Of a stretch of DNA of 64,000 nucleotides, positions 50,330 through 59,692 are shown in pieces. Positions within the stretch are counted from its first letter, which is position 1, and each line of letters starts with the position of its first letter. The translations under genes were made by a program, and so were the position numbers. The stretch lies in the NCBI RefSeq assembly GCF_029892565.1, contig NZ_JARXVH010000004.1:124001-188000 (forward strand), read 5' to 3'. The notes under the pieces are model-generated. The model was not told the origin of the DNA, searched no databases, and worked only from the letters and a program-made list of their open reading frames with translations. The DNA is from Streptomyces pseudovenezuelae. GTDB taxonomy: Bacteria > Actinomycetota > Actinomycetes > Streptomycetales > Streptomycetaceae.

Positions 50330-51178
50330 ATGACGGGAAACACGGAGCACGACCAGCAGCACAGCCAACAGCCCGCCCGACACCGTCGGGACAAGGGCAT
50401 CCAGCGTCGCCGCGTCCTCATCGGCGGCGGCACCGCAGCCGTGGCGGGCGGTCTCGTGGCCGCCGGTCTCGCCTCGGCCGACACGCCCGCGACCGGTACC
50501 GGGACGGGGTCGACCACCGTCTCCACCGAGGCGTCCGCCTCGGCCGAATCGGCCACGAGCAGCGTCTGCACCCTCACCTCCGAGGTCACCGAAGGCCCGT
50601 ACTCGCTCGACGGCGCCCTGATCCGCGAGGACATCAGGGAGGACAAGGAAGGCGTCGAGGTCCAGTACACCTTCACCGTCGTCGACCAGGACAACGACTG
50701 CGCGCCGCTCGCCGACGCCCTCGTCGAACTCTGGCACTGCGACGCGCTCGGCGAGTACTCCGGGTTCGTCGGCAAGAACGGCCACACCGAGGACGACGAC
50801 GGCACCTTCCTGCGCGGCGGGCAGATGACCGACTCGAACGGCCAGGTGAGCATCACGTCCATCTGGCCGGGGCACTACGTCTCCCGCGCCGTCCACGTCC
50901 ATATGCGGGTGCACACGGACGTGACGCTCACCGACGGCACGTACACCGGCGGCACGGTCGTCCACACCGGCCAGCTCTTCTTCGACGCCGACATCAACGA
51001 GGAGGTGCAGGCCGGTTCGCCGTACTCGGACAACACCACCGCCGAGACGGCCCTCGCCGACGACTCGATCTACGACGACGGCGGCGCCTCCTCCGGCCTG
51101 CTGACCCTGACCGCGCTCGGCTCCGGCGTGACCGACGGCTACACGGCCACCCTCACCGTGGGCGTCAGCACCGGCTGA
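50330..51178 (+). CDS. Secreted intradiol ring-cleavage dioxygenase, copy 2
   Basis: 282 residues, clear paralogue of the upstream gene. Tat signal RRRVLIGGGTAAVAGGLVAAGLASA, then a Thr/Ser/Ala-rich linker that is longer than in copy 1. Iron ligands: Tyr in TEGPYSLDG, Tyr in WPGHYVSR and His pair in VHVHMRVH; the signature ALVELWHCDALGEYSGF is the same. ATG 50330 is 7 bases after TAGCTT and ATG 50324 is equally in frame. Divergence in the ligand loop (GWYRGR vs GHYVSR) suggests different substrates for the two copies. Confidence 0.92.
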   Translation: MTGNTEHDQQHSQQPARHRRDKGIQRRRVLIGGGTAAVAGGLVAAGLASADTPATGTGTGSTTVSTEASASAESATSSVCTLTSEVTEGPYSLDGALIREDIREDKEGVEVQYTFTVVDQDNDCAPLADALVELWHCDALGEYSGFVGKNGHTEDDDGTFLRGGQMTDSNGQVSITSIWPGHYVSRAVHVHMRVHTDVTLTDGTYTGGTVVHTGQLFFDADINEEVQAGSPYSDNTTAETALADDSIYDDGGASSGLLTLTALGSGVTDGYTATLTVGVSTG

Positions 51179-51199
51179 CGCCTCACCCGCCCACCGCCA

Positions 51200-51228
51200 G
51201 GGGTGACCCGCACACCGCGGGCCACCCC
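51200..51228. terminator. Bidirectional hairpin after dioxygenase copy 2
   Basis: Arms GGGGTGACCCGC and GCGGGCCACCCC with one mismatch and a short loop, between convergent genes. Confidence 0.75.
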
Positions 51229-51240
51229 CTCAGGTCCGGG

Positions 51241-51891
51241 TCAGGACTCCGGGCACTCCTGCCACGCCATGTGGTAGACGGTGCTGATGTCTCCGTCCGT
51301 CGAGTCCATCGTCATGAAGCTGACCTTGCCGGGATTCGTCGAGCCGGCGGTCACTCTGAGCTCGGTGTTGATGTTGAAGTTGCGCTGAACTCCACAGGGC
51401 GCCCAGACCAGTTGGGCCCAGTCGGTCTCGTCGGTGGCCTGCCAGTTGTCGTCGTAGGGGCCGGTGAAGGGGTGGGTCTTGGCCACGGTCTGCGGGGAGC
51501 CCTGGAAGTAGTACGAGGCCCGCTGCGTGCCGCTCGCGCCGCGCTGGAGCGAGGCGAAGCCCCGGTAGTCGGCGCTGGCGATGGCGTAGGTGAAGCCCGA
51601 CGGGACATGGACGACCAGGTTGAGCTGGCAGTTCCTGCGGAACGCCGTGGGGTCGGAGGTGCCGCCCGCCTGGGCGAGGTAGTCGCTGTAGGTGACCGTG
51701 AAGGCGGTGTTGTCCTCGGACACGGCGACCGCGGTGGTGCCCTGCGGGCAGCCGGAGCCGTTCACCGTGGCGACCTTGATGATGATCTTGTCCGGGGGCG
51801 GGTCCTCGAACCCGCCCGACGGGTTGTGTGCGGGGAGCGCGGTGGTGAGCAGGGCGGCGACGGCGCCGCTCAGCAGAAATCCACCAGTCAT
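51241..51891 (-). CDS. DUF4360 secreted protein
   Basis: 216 residues with a Sec signal peptide (GGFLLSGAVAALLTTALPAHN) followed by the DUF4360 domain (ATVNGSGCPQGTTAVAVSEDNTAFTVTYSDYLAQAGG, RRNCQLNLVV, YAIASADYRGFASLQRGA, WAPCGVQRNFNINTELRV). Four conserved Cys likely form disulfides. Function unknown, extracellular. ATG 51891 has GGAGA 5 bases upstream, which rejects the much longer frame reaching 52068. Convergent with the dioxygenase genes. Confidence 0.88.
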   Translation of the reverse strand: MTGGFLLSGAVAALLTTALPAHNPSGGFEDPPPDKIIIKVATVNGSGCPQGTTAVAVSEDNTAFTVTYSDYLAQAGGTSDPTAFRRNCQLNLVVHVPSGFTYAIASADYRGFASLQRGASGTQRASYYFQGSPQTVAKTHPFTGPYDDNWQATDETDWAQLVWAPCGVQRNFNINTELRVTAGSTNPGKVSFMTMDSTDGDISTVYHMAWQECPES

Positions 51892-52077
51892 GGTGTCTCC
51901 GGTCTGTGAGTGGGGGGTGGCGCACCCCCGAGCCTGTGCAGAACCCATGAGGATTCTGTGAAGAACGGGAGCGATCGCATCGTAGGAACGCACGCCTACG
52001 GCGGTCAGGGCGAACTCCGGCCATTCACAATCGCGGATTTCACTCTGTACGCCGACGGCAGCGGGCACCCGCGAGCA

Positions 52078-52992
52078 TCAGGCGCCGACCGGCTCCCGTT
52101 CCGCCACCGACAGCTCGGCCTCCGCCGCCCGCTCCCGCCGGTGCGCCCGGATCGAGTACGCCAGCGCCCCCGCCCACACCGCGTACAGGACGACGTACAC
52201 GACCGCCGAGACCGCCCCCGACGCGGCGATCCAGTCACTCCTCAACAGCGTACGGACGTTGGTCACGACGATGATCCCGCCGACCGCCGAGCCGAGGACG
52301 CGCGGCGGGATCAGCCTGACCAGCCAGGCGGCGACCGGCGCGGCGATCACGCCGCCGAGCAGGAAGGCGATCACCCAGGTCCACTTCAGGCCCTGCGAGC
52401 CCAGCGAGAACAGGAAGCCGAGGCTCGCGGCGACCGCGACCAGGAACTCACTGGTGTCGATCGAGCCGATCACCTTGCGCGGCTCCAGCCGGCCGCCGGC
52501 CAGCAGCGCGGGCGTGCCGACCGGGCCCCAGCCGCCCCCGCCGGTCGCGTCCAGGAAGCCGGCGACCAGGCCGAGCGGGGTCAGAAACCGCCTGCTCAGC
52601 GGCTTGCCCAGCTGGTCCTTGGGCAGACCGCGGAAGGTGAAGCGGGACATGACGTAGAGGCCGAGGCCCAGCAGGATCAGGGACATCACCGGCTCGGCGA
52701 CCTCGGTCGACAGCCTGGACAGGACGGTCGCGCCCAGGAAGGAGCCGACCGCGCCCGGGACACCGATCCTGGCGACGACCTTCCAGTCGACGTTCCCGAA
52801 GCGCCAGTGCGAGGCGCCCGACATCAGGGTCGTGCCGATCTCGGAGAGGTGGACGGTCGCGGAGGCGGCGGCCGGATTGGTGCCCATCGCGAGCAGCAGT
52901 GTCGTCGACGTGACCCCGTAGGCCATACCGAGGCTGCCGTCCACGAGTTGGGCGCCCAGGCCCGCGAGGGCGAGCAGGATCAGCGTGCGCAT
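52078..52992 (-). CDS. TauE/SafE-family sulfite or organosulfonate exporter
   Basis: 304 residues with eight or so membrane helices in two halves, each beginning with the family pattern (AQLVDGSLGMAYGVTSTTLLLAMG and AGFLDATGGGGWGPVGTPALL). The C-terminus is a charged cytoplasmic tail. It lies downstream of an Rrf2 regulator on the same strand (159-bp gap), which suggests control by sulfur or cysteine status. The gap holds no gene. Confidence 0.92.
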   Translation of the reverse strand: MRTLILLALAGLGAQLVDGSLGMAYGVTSTTLLLAMGTNPAAASATVHLSEIGTTLMSGASHWRFGNVDWKVVARIGVPGAVGSFLGATVLSRLSTEVAEPVMSLILLGLGLYVMSRFTFRGLPKDQLGKPLSRRFLTPLGLVAGFLDATGGGGWGPVGTPALLAGGRLEPRKVIGSIDTSEFLVAVAASLGFLFSLGSQGLKWTWVIAFLLGGVIAAPVAAWLVRLIPPRVLGSAVGGIIVVTNVRTLLRSDWIAASGAVSAVVYVVLYAVWAGALAYSIRAHRRERAAEAELSVAEREPVGA

Positions 52993-53151
52993 GTGAGGTC
53001 CCGTCCGTCTTTCCTGGTTTTCCCACCGGGGAGGTAGGGATCGACGGCAGGCGACGCTAGGGCGTCAAACTGAGGGGACCATGAGACGGCGATGAGGATC
53101 GTTCACAGCCGCAACCATTGAAACCGCGACAGCTTCAAGACCCCGACGGCT

Positions 53152-53610
53152 TCAGGGGTTCTCCCAGGCCGCCGGTTCCGCCGCCAGCTCCTTCACGGGC
53201 TCCGGCAGGGCGTCCGCCGCGATGTCGGCGATCGTGACGCCCTCCAGGATCTTGCGCACATTGGCGCGCAACGCGATCCACAGGGGCAGCAGCGGCTGGG
53301 CGGAGCCGGTGTAGGCGAGGCCGGTGGGCCGCTCGCCGCGTACGGAGACGATCGGGCCGTCGACGGCGCGTATGACGTCGGCGACCGTGATCTTCGTGGC
53401 CTCGCGCGCGAGGCGGTAGCCGCCGCCCCCGCCGCGCCGGCTGTCCACGACCCCGGCGCGCCGCAGGTCGCCGAGGATCCCCTCCAGGAACTTGTGCGGG
53501 ATGCCCTGCTCGGCGGCGATCGCCTCCGCCTTCACCGCTGCGCCGTCCTGCCGAACGGCGAGCTCAAGAACCGCCCGTACCGCGTAATCCGCCCGTGCCG
53601 AGATCCTCAT
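53152..53610 (-). CDS. Rrf2 family transcriptional regulator, cysteine-free
   Basis: 152 residues. N-terminal winged HTH typical of Rrf2 (MRISARADYAVRAVLELAVRQDGAAVKAEAIAAEQGIPHKFLEGILGDLRRAGVVDSRRGGGGGYRLAR). The region where IscR or NsrR carry three Cys has none, so no Fe-S cluster is expected; CymR-type sensing through a partner is possible. ATG 53610 lies 6 bases after CACAAT. The upstream gap to the GH35 gene contains an inverted repeat at 53616-53644. Probable control of the TauE gene downstream. Confidence 0.92.
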   Translation of the reverse strand: MRISARADYAVRAVLELAVRQDGAAVKAEAIAAEQGIPHKFLEGILGDLRRAGVVDSRRGGGGGYRLAREATKITVADVIRAVDGPIVSVRGERPTGLAYTGSAQPLLPLWIALRANVRKILEGVTIADIAADALPEPVKELAAEPAAWENP

Positions 53611-53615
53611 ACGAC

Positions 53616-53644
53616 CATTGTGGGGTGTCGGTCCGTACACAATG
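53616..53644. promoter_or_regulatory. Inverted repeat between rrf2 and GH35 genes
   Basis: CATTGTG and CACAATG are perfect inverted arms separated by 15 bases. The left arm carries the -10-like CACAAT for rrf2. Candidate autoregulatory Rrf2 site, possibly also affecting the divergent glycosidase. Confidence 0.5.
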
Positions 53645-53689
53645 ACCCCGCAAATCGCCCGCCGACGGACCCGCACGACGGAGGCTTCC

Positions 53690-56626
53690 TTGGGGCTCAG
53701 CAGACGTACCTTCAGCGCACTCGCCGGGACGACCGCGCTCGGTCTGGCGCTCGGCGGCAGCGGGGCGGCGGCCTGCGCCTACGCCGCCCCGACCGTGCCC
53801 ACCGGACCGGCACCCGCGCCGCCCGCCGCGGACGGCCGCCGGCACACGATCGAGTTCGACCGCTACTCGCTCCTGGTCGACGGCAGCCGCCTGGTCGTCT
53901 GGTCGGGCGAGCTGCACCCCTTCCGGCTGCCGAGCCCGTCCCTGTGGCGGGACGTCCTGCAGAAGATGCGCGCGCACGGCTACAACGCGGTCAGCATCTA
54001 CGTGTCCTGGAACTACCACTCCCCCGCCGCCGGCAGCTACGACTTCACCGGCGTCCGCGACCTGGACCTGTTCCTGACCATGGCCGCCGAGACCGGCCTG
54101 TACGTGATCCTGCGCCCCGGCCCCTACATCAACGCCGAGATCGACGCGGGCGGCTACCCGGGCTGGCTGACCGTCACCAAGGGCACGGCCCGCACCTCCG
54201 ACCCGACGTATCTGTCGTACGTCGACGAGTGGTTCACGCAGGTGGACGCCATCGCGGCCCGGCACCAGTACACCGACGGCGCGGGCACGATCCTGCTCTA
54301 CCAGATCGAGAACGAGTACAACGCGTACGTCGACCAGCCGGCCGGCCGCGACTACATGGCCCACCTGTACGCGAAGGTGCGGGCCGACGGCATCGACGTG
54401 CCCCTCTTCCACAACGACAACGGCCGCAACGGCTACTGGACCCCCGGGAGCTTCGACACCGGCGGCGAGCAGGGACGTTGGCTGTACGGCTTCGACGGGT
54501 ATCCCTCGCCCAGCCAACCCCCGCCGGACTGGGGGAACTTCGGGATCGGCGGCGCGAAGGGCGGGGCCACGGCCAGCCCGGACACCCCCGGGTTCGTGCC
54601 GGAGTTCGGCGGCGGCTGGTTCGACCCGTGGGGCGGGGTCGAGTTCAAGGGGAAGGGGTACGCGGAGTCGCGGCGCACCCGGGACGCGGCGTACGAGCGG
54701 CGCTTCTACCTGACCAACCTCGCCAACGGCATCACCCTGCACAACGTCTACATGACCTACGGCGGCACCAGTTGGGGCTGGCTGCCCGCGCCGTGCGTCT
54801 ACACCTCGTACGACTACGGGGCCGCCATCGACGAGGCACGGCAGCCCACGGCCAAGCTGATCCCCATGCACCAGTTGGGGCATCTCCTGCAGTACGTGCC
54901 CGACTTCGCCAAGCTGGACCGGGCGGCGGACGTCACGGTGACCGGCCTGAAGGCGTACCACCTGTCCAATCCCGACACCGGTGCCCAGGTCTACGTCCTG
55001 CGCAACGACGGTACGAAGGCGGTCACTTCGACCGTGCCCGGCATCGACGCCCCGGTCACCGTGCCGGCGAAGGACGCCCGACTGCTCGCCGCCGGAATCC
55101 AGCTCGGGCGGCGGAAGGTGCGGTACTCCAACGCCCAGCCCATGCTGGCGCTCACCGCGGGACGGCAGGAGATCGTCGTCCTCACCGGGCCGACGGACGA
55201 GAAGACGGTGACCGCGCTGGAGTGCGAGGGCGAGCCGACGGTCAGTGTGCTGGACGGGGACGCCACGTCCACCTACGCCGACGGGCTGCTGCGGATCGAA
55301 GCCCAACTCGGCGGACTGACCAGGGTGTCGGTGAGCGGCGGCGGCGTCGCCACCCCGCTGCTCCTGCTGCTCGCCGACGACGAGACGTCCCTGCGGCTGT
55401 GGCCGTACGACACCCCGTCGGGGTCGGTCCTCGCCTACGGGCCCGCCCTGGTGCGGACCGCGACCGTCACCGGCGTGACCGTCGCGCTCACCGGGGACAC
55501 CGTCGAGGACGCCGAGCTGGAGGTGTGGGGGCCGCGCGGATTCCTCGAAGTCACCTGGAACGACAATGACTTGACGACCGCCGCCGCCCCCTCCGGGAGC
55601 CTGCGGGCCACGCAGCCGCTGCCGGGTGTCGGCCCGGTCGCCCTGCCCTCGCTGGCCGACGGCTGGCGGAAGAAGGCCGAGAACCCGGAGGCCGCCCTCG
55701 CCTTCGACGACTCCGCCTGGAAGACGGCCGACCGCACGACGTCGTTCAGCACCACACCGGTCCCCGCCGGACAGCCGGTGCTCTTCGCCGACGACTACGG
55801 CTTCCACTACGGCGACGTCTGGTACCGCGGCCACTTCGCCGACGCGAGCGGCGCGCAGTCCGTGTCCCTCGCCTACAGCACGGGCACGCAGGGGCTGCTG
55901 CTGGCCTGGCTGGACGGACAGCCGTTGGGCGCGCACCGGATGCCGGTGCCGGACAAGACCTCGGTCCGGCAAGGGAGTTGGACGGCCACGGCCGAGTTCG
56001 CGGTGCCGCAGGCACTGCGCACCTCGGGCCCGCACCTGCTGTCCGTCCTCGTACGGCGGATGCAGCACGACATGGACGGCAAGTCGACTGACACCCACAA
56101 GGCGGCCCGCGGGCTCACCGCGGTCACCTTCAAGGAGGCCTCCCCGAAGGTGAGTTGGCGGCTGCAGGGCGAGGCCGCGGCGGATCCGGTGCGCGGGCCG
56201 CTGAACAACGGCGGGCTGTACGGGGAGCGCAACGGCTGGCATCTGCCGGAGTTCGGCGACGGCGACTGGGCCCTCGGCGACCTGGCGACCACCGAGAAGC
56301 GGCAGGGCGTGACCTGGTACCGGCGCGGCTTCAAGCTCGCCGTCGACAGCGGCATCGACGCCTCCATCGGGCTGATCCTCAACGACGACGTGGCCCGCGC
56401 CTATCGCGTCCAGATCTTCCTCAACGGCTGGAACATGGGCCAGTACATCAACGACGTCGGCCCGCAGCACACCTTCGTCCTGCCGAACGGGATCCTGCGC
56501 ACCCGCGGCTCCAACACCCTTGCCCTGGCGGTCATTTCCGACGGGACCACGGCCTCGGGTCCGGCCGAGGTGGGCCTGACGCTGCTGGGCTCGGCGGCGG
56601 GAGGGGTGCCGGTGACGACCCTGTGA
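53690..56626 (+). CDS. Secreted GH35 beta-galactosidase
   Basis: 978 residues. Tat signal LSRRTFSALAGTTALGLALGGSGAAA. GH35 TIM barrel (about 50-380) with acid/base E209 (QIENEYNAY) and nucleophile E305 (VPEFGGGW), also RPGPYINAEIDAGGYPGWL. C-terminal beta-sandwich domains follow (about 450-978), the last containing the jelly-roll RAYRVQIFLNGWNMGQYINDVGPQHTFVLPNGIL. Start: TTG 53690 has GGAGG 5 bases upstream and places the Tat motif at the N-terminus; ATG 53642 lacks a ribosome site. Removes galactose from beta-galactans or arabinogalactan side chains outside the cell. Confidence 0.93.
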   Translation: MGLSRRTFSALAGTTALGLALGGSGAAACAYAAPTVPTGPAPAPPAADGRRHTIEFDRYSLLVDGSRLVVWSGELHPFRLPSPSLWRDVLQKMRAHGYNAVSIYVSWNYHSPAAGSYDFTGVRDLDLFLTMAAETGLYVILRPGPYINAEIDAGGYPGWLTVTKGTARTSDPTYLSYVDEWFTQVDAIAARHQYTDGAGTILLYQIENEYNAYVDQPAGRDYMAHLYAKVRADGIDVPLFHNDNGRNGYWTPGSFDTGGEQGRWLYGFDGYPSPSQPPPDWGNFGIGGAKGGATASPDTPGFVPEFGGGWFDPWGGVEFKGKGYAESRRTRDAAYERRFYLTNLANGITLHNVYMTYGGTSWGWLPAPCVYTSYDYGAAIDEARQPTAKLIPMHQLGHLLQYVPDFAKLDRAADVTVTGLKAYHLSNPDTGAQVYVLRNDGTKAVTSTVPGIDAPVTVPAKDARLLAAGIQLGRRKVRYSNAQPMLALTAGRQEIVVLTGPTDEKTVTALECEGEPTVSVLDGDATSTYADGLLRIEAQLGGLTRVSVSGGGVATPLLLLLADDETSLRLWPYDTPSGSVLAYGPALVRTATVTGVTVALTGDTVEDAELEVWGPRGFLEVTWNDNDLTTAAAPSGSLRATQPLPGVGPVALPSLADGWRKKAENPEAALAFDDSAWKTADRTTSFSTTPVPAGQPVLFADDYGFHYGDVWYRGHFADASGAQSVSLAYSTGTQGLLLAWLDGQPLGAHRMPVPDKTSVRQGSWTATAEFAVPQALRTSGPHLLSVLVRRMQHDMDGKSTDTHKAARGLTAVTFKEASPKVSWRLQGEAAADPVRGPLNNGGLYGERNGWHLPEFGDGDWALGDLATTEKRQGVTWYRRGFKLAVDSGIDASIGLILNDDVARAYRVQIFLNGWNMGQYINDVGPQHTFVLPNGILRTRGSNTLALAVISDGTTASGPAEVGLTLLGSAAGGVPVTTL

Positions 56627-56747
56627 GGAACGCGGGGTGCGGGGCGCGGGTGTGACCTGAAAGGGACGTACGCCCGCATTGCCTTCTTCGGCAGGCTGGT
56701 TCACCGTGTGGGCCCATCGGGCCGCGGACGGTGAAGGGGGAACTCCC

Positions 56748-57890
56748 GTGCGAAGACGGCGATTCATCAGTGGAGTGGTGGGAGCCGGGGCCGGACTCGG
56801 TCTGGCCTCGGCGAGCGCGAGGGCGACGACCGGGGGCGACGCCGGCTCGACGGACGCGCGATCCGTGCGGGCGGCGACCGCGAGCACGCCCCATGACTGG
56901 GCCGCCGTCCCGGCCCCCGCCTGCTCCCCCGCCGCCCAGTTGCTCGGCGTGGCCGCCGCCGGACCCGACCTCGCCTGGGCGGTCGGCGAGGAGGGCCGCA
57001 ACGGCAGCACGCGCGGGACCCCGCTGACCCTCACCTGGGACGGCACGGTCTGGAACCGCCTCGACCTCACCCACCTCGGCTTCGGGGGCTATCTGCGGGC
57101 CGTCGCCGGCACCGCCGACCGCGCCTGGGCGATCGGCACCGACACGGCCGGCGCGGCCCGGCTGCTCGCCTGGGACGGCACGACCTGGCGGGAGGCCGAC
57201 TTCCCCGGCCGCGGAGCCTTCGGCACCTCCCTCACCGGCGTCGCGCTCGGCCCCGACGGCGACACCTGGATCTCCGGGCGCACCAGCGACGGCCTGGTCC
57301 TGCTGCACGGCCACGGCACCGACTGGACCTGGGAGCCGGCGCCCCCGAGCGCGCCCACCACCGCCCCGTCGGGCCTGCGCGTCCTGCCCTCCGGCGACGT
57401 CTGGCTCTACGACAGCGCCCTCGTCGCCCGCTGGGACGGCACGGCCTGGACCGAACTGCCCACGCCACCCGGCATCCGCGCCTCCGTCACCGGCATCCTC
57501 CCTGTCGCCGACGACGACATCTGGCTCACCGGCTACGCCTACGGAGTCGGCGGCCCGCCCGGCAAGCCACCGAGCGTCGCCCTGCTGCACGGCGACGGCA
57601 GCACCTGGACCTACGTCACCGCCCCGTTCACGGTCGGCATGCTGACCGGCATCGTCGACGACGGCCAGGGCGGTCCCGACCGCATCGCCGGCTGGGACTT
57701 CTGGGACCAGACCCGCGCGCACCACCTCCGGTGGGACAGCGGGAGTTGGGTGAGCGAGCGCGGCCCGACCGCGACGACTCCCGTCCTCCCCCTCGCCCTT
57801 ACCACGGTGCCCGGCGCGGGCGGCTACTGGGCTGTCGGCACGACGTCCTCGTACCCGTATCCGCCCGCGCAGGTACACATCGAGAACTGA
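56748..57890 (+). CDS. Secreted propeller-like protein of unknown function
   Basis: 380 residues. Tat-type signal (VRRRRFISGVVGAGAGLGLASASA). The mature part has repeated blades with pattern ...AWAVG/WAIGTD...LLAWDGTTWREA... (WDGTVWNRL, WDGTTWREA, HGHGTDWTWEP, WDGTAWTEL, HGDGSTWTYV, WDSGSWVSE), about six or seven units, so a beta-propeller is likely. No catalytic residue is apparent. GTG 56748 has GGGGGAA 6 bases upstream; an earlier TTG 56679 is less likely. It follows the GH35 gene by 121 bp and may be a carbohydrate- or surface-binding partner. Confidence 0.82.
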   Translation: MRRRRFISGVVGAGAGLGLASASARATTGGDAGSTDARSVRAATASTPHDWAAVPAPACSPAAQLLGVAAAGPDLAWAVGEEGRNGSTRGTPLTLTWDGTVWNRLDLTHLGFGGYLRAVAGTADRAWAIGTDTAGAARLLAWDGTTWREADFPGRGAFGTSLTGVALGPDGDTWISGRTSDGLVLLHGHGTDWTWEPAPPSAPTTAPSGLRVLPSGDVWLYDSALVARWDGTAWTELPTPPGIRASVTGILPVADDDIWLTGYAYGVGGPPGKPPSVALLHGDGSTWTYVTAPFTVGMLTGIVDDGQGGPDRIAGWDFWDQTRAHHLRWDSGSWVSERGPTATTPVLPLALTTVPGAGGYWAVGTTSSYPYPPAQVHIEN

Positions 57891-57916
57891 ACCTCGCACC
57901 AAGGGAGTTGAAGGAA

Positions 57917-59437
57917 CTAGGCGAGCCGGATCACGTTCCAGGACAGCGGCTCCAGGACAGCGGTGAGGGTGCCGTCCGTGAGGGTGGTGTCCTCGACCGG
58001 GTGCGGGGTCACGCGCTCGGGGTCGTCGAGGGTGTTGCGTGCGTCCGGGTCGGTGTCGGCGAGGGCGCTGTGTTCGGTGACGGACGTCAAGTCCAGGCCG
58101 GACAGGGCGACTTCGAGCGGGAGCGGCTCGGTGCGGCTGCGGTTGACGGCGAAGACCGTGACGGTGCCGTCGTCGGCGCGGACGGCGGTGGCGTGCAGCA
58201 GGTCGGTCTCGCCGTACTTCTCCGTCTCGTAGGTCGGCGAGTCGACGCGGACGTCGAGGACCTGGCCGCGGCCGAAGCGGGAGGCCTGGGCGAAGGGGAA
58301 GAACGTCGTCTGGCGCCAGGCCGGGCCGCCCGGTTCGGTCATGATCGGGGCGATGACGTTGACGAGTTGGGCGAGGCAGGCGACCGTGACGCGGTCCGCG
58401 TGCCGCAGCAGGGCGATGAGCAGCGAGCCGAAGACGACGGCGTCCAGGACGCTGTAGTTGTCCTCCAGGAGGCGGGGTGCCTCCGGCCAGTCGGCGGGGT
58501 CGTGGGCCTCGGCGTGCTGCTCCCAGCGGGAGAGGTACCAGACGTTCCACTCGTCGAAGGAGAGGTTGATCTTCTTCTTCGACTTGAGGCGGGCGCCGAC
58601 GTGGTCGCAGGTGGCGACGACGTTGTCGATGAAGGACTCCATGTCGACGGCGGAGGCGAGGAAGGAGTCGATGTCCCCCTCGTGCGGCTCGTAGTAGGCG
58701 TGCAGCGAGACGTGGTCGACCAGGTCGTACGTCTCCTTGAGGACCGTCGCCTCCCACTCGGCGAAGGTCGGCATGGACTGGCCGGAGGAGCCGCAGGCGA
58801 CGAGTTCGACGCCCGGGTCGATCTGGCGCATCGCGCGGGCCGTCTCCGCGGCGAGCCTGCCGTACTCCTCGGCGGTCTTGTGGCCGGTCTGCCAGGGGCC
58901 GTCCATCTCGTTGCCCAGGCACCACATGCGGATGCCGAAGGGGTCCTTGTCGCCGTGCGCGGCGCGCAGGTCCGACAGGGCGGTGCCGGAGGGGTGGTTG
59001 GCGTACTCCTGGAGTTCGAGGGCCTCGGCGACCCCACGGGTGCCGAGGTTGATCGCCATCATCGGCTCGGCCTGCGGGCCGACCTTGCGGAGGAAGTCGA
59101 TGTACTCGGAGAGGCCGAAGCGGTTGGTCTCCAGGGAGTGCCAGGCGAGGTCGAGGCGGCGGGGGCGGTCCTCGGCGGGGCCGACCGAGTCCTCCCACTT
59201 GTAGCCGGAGACGAAGTTGCCGCCGGGGTAGCGGATGGCGGTGACGCCGAGTTCGCGGACCAGGTCGAGGACGTCGGTGCGGATTCCGGCCTCGTCGGCG
59301 GCGGGGTGGTCGGGTTCGAAGATGCCGGTGTAGACGCAGCGGCCGAGGTGTTCGACGAAGGATCCGAAGAGTCGGGGGTTCACCTCGCCGACCGTGAAGG
59401 CGGGGTCGAGCGTGAAACGGGCGGTGGTGGTACTCAT
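57917..59437 (-). CDS. abfA: Alpha-L-arabinofuranosidase GH51
   Basis: 506 residues, typical intracellular GH51 length, no signal peptide. TIM barrel with acid/base E177 (CLGNEMDG) and nucleophile E296 (LSFDEWNVW), N-terminal GSFVEHLGRCVYTGI and C-terminal beta-sandwich (about 390-506). Releases arabinose from arabino-oligosaccharides. GAAGGG precedes the ATG. A promoter with a LacI-type operator between its -35 and -10 lies at 59527-59556, so repression relieved by an arabino-sugar is likely. Fits with the nearby secreted GH35 and the sugar importer. Confidence 0.95.
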   Translation of the reverse strand: MSTTTARFTLDPAFTVGEVNPRLFGSFVEHLGRCVYTGIFEPDHPAADEAGIRTDVLDLVRELGVTAIRYPGGNFVSGYKWEDSVGPAEDRPRRLDLAWHSLETNRFGLSEYIDFLRKVGPQAEPMMAINLGTRGVAEALELQEYANHPSGTALSDLRAAHGDKDPFGIRMWCLGNEMDGPWQTGHKTAEEYGRLAAETARAMRQIDPGVELVACGSSGQSMPTFAEWEATVLKETYDLVDHVSLHAYYEPHEGDIDSFLASAVDMESFIDNVVATCDHVGARLKSKKKINLSFDEWNVWYLSRWEQHAEAHDPADWPEAPRLLEDNYSVLDAVVFGSLLIALLRHADRVTVACLAQLVNVIAPIMTEPGGPAWRQTTFFPFAQASRFGRGQVLDVRVDSPTYETEKYGETDLLHATAVRADDGTVTVFAVNRSRTEPLPLEVALSGLDLTSVTEHSALADTDPDARNTLDDPERVTPHPVEDTTLTDGTLTAVLEPLSWNVIRLA

Positions 59438-59526
59438 GGGAACCCTTCAGGTACGGAACAGAACAGTACGGAACGGGGACCGGCGGCCGTCCGGAGTGTC
59501 GAATGCTGCTCGTATCCTCGAACGGG

Positions 59527-59556
59527 ACCGTAAGTAGGAAGCGCTTTCTCAGTCAA
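59527..59556 (-). promoter_or_regulatory. abfA promoter with LacI-type operator in the spacer
   Basis: On the minus strand, TTGACT (59556-59551) and TACGGT (59532-59527) are 18 bp apart; the spacer carries GAAAGCGCTTCC (59548-59537) centred on the palindrome AAGCGCTT, the core of many LacI-family operators. A repressor there would block RNA polymerase directly. Confidence 0.75.
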
Positions 59557-59692
59557 TGGTCCGGGCGGAACTTTCCAGCCAGAGAGGTAGTTCCGCACTG
59601 AACCACTCGCACCGGATCACATGACGTGGACCGGACCCGCCGCGTACGCTCGAACAGCCCTGCCGCCCGGCGGCCGGGCGGGAAGGGGCACG

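Noticed and set aside
53564..57070. 1168-codon minus-strand frame across the GH35 gene
   Set aside because: Antisense to a clear GH35 enzyme and crosses the rrf2 start; no ribosome site.
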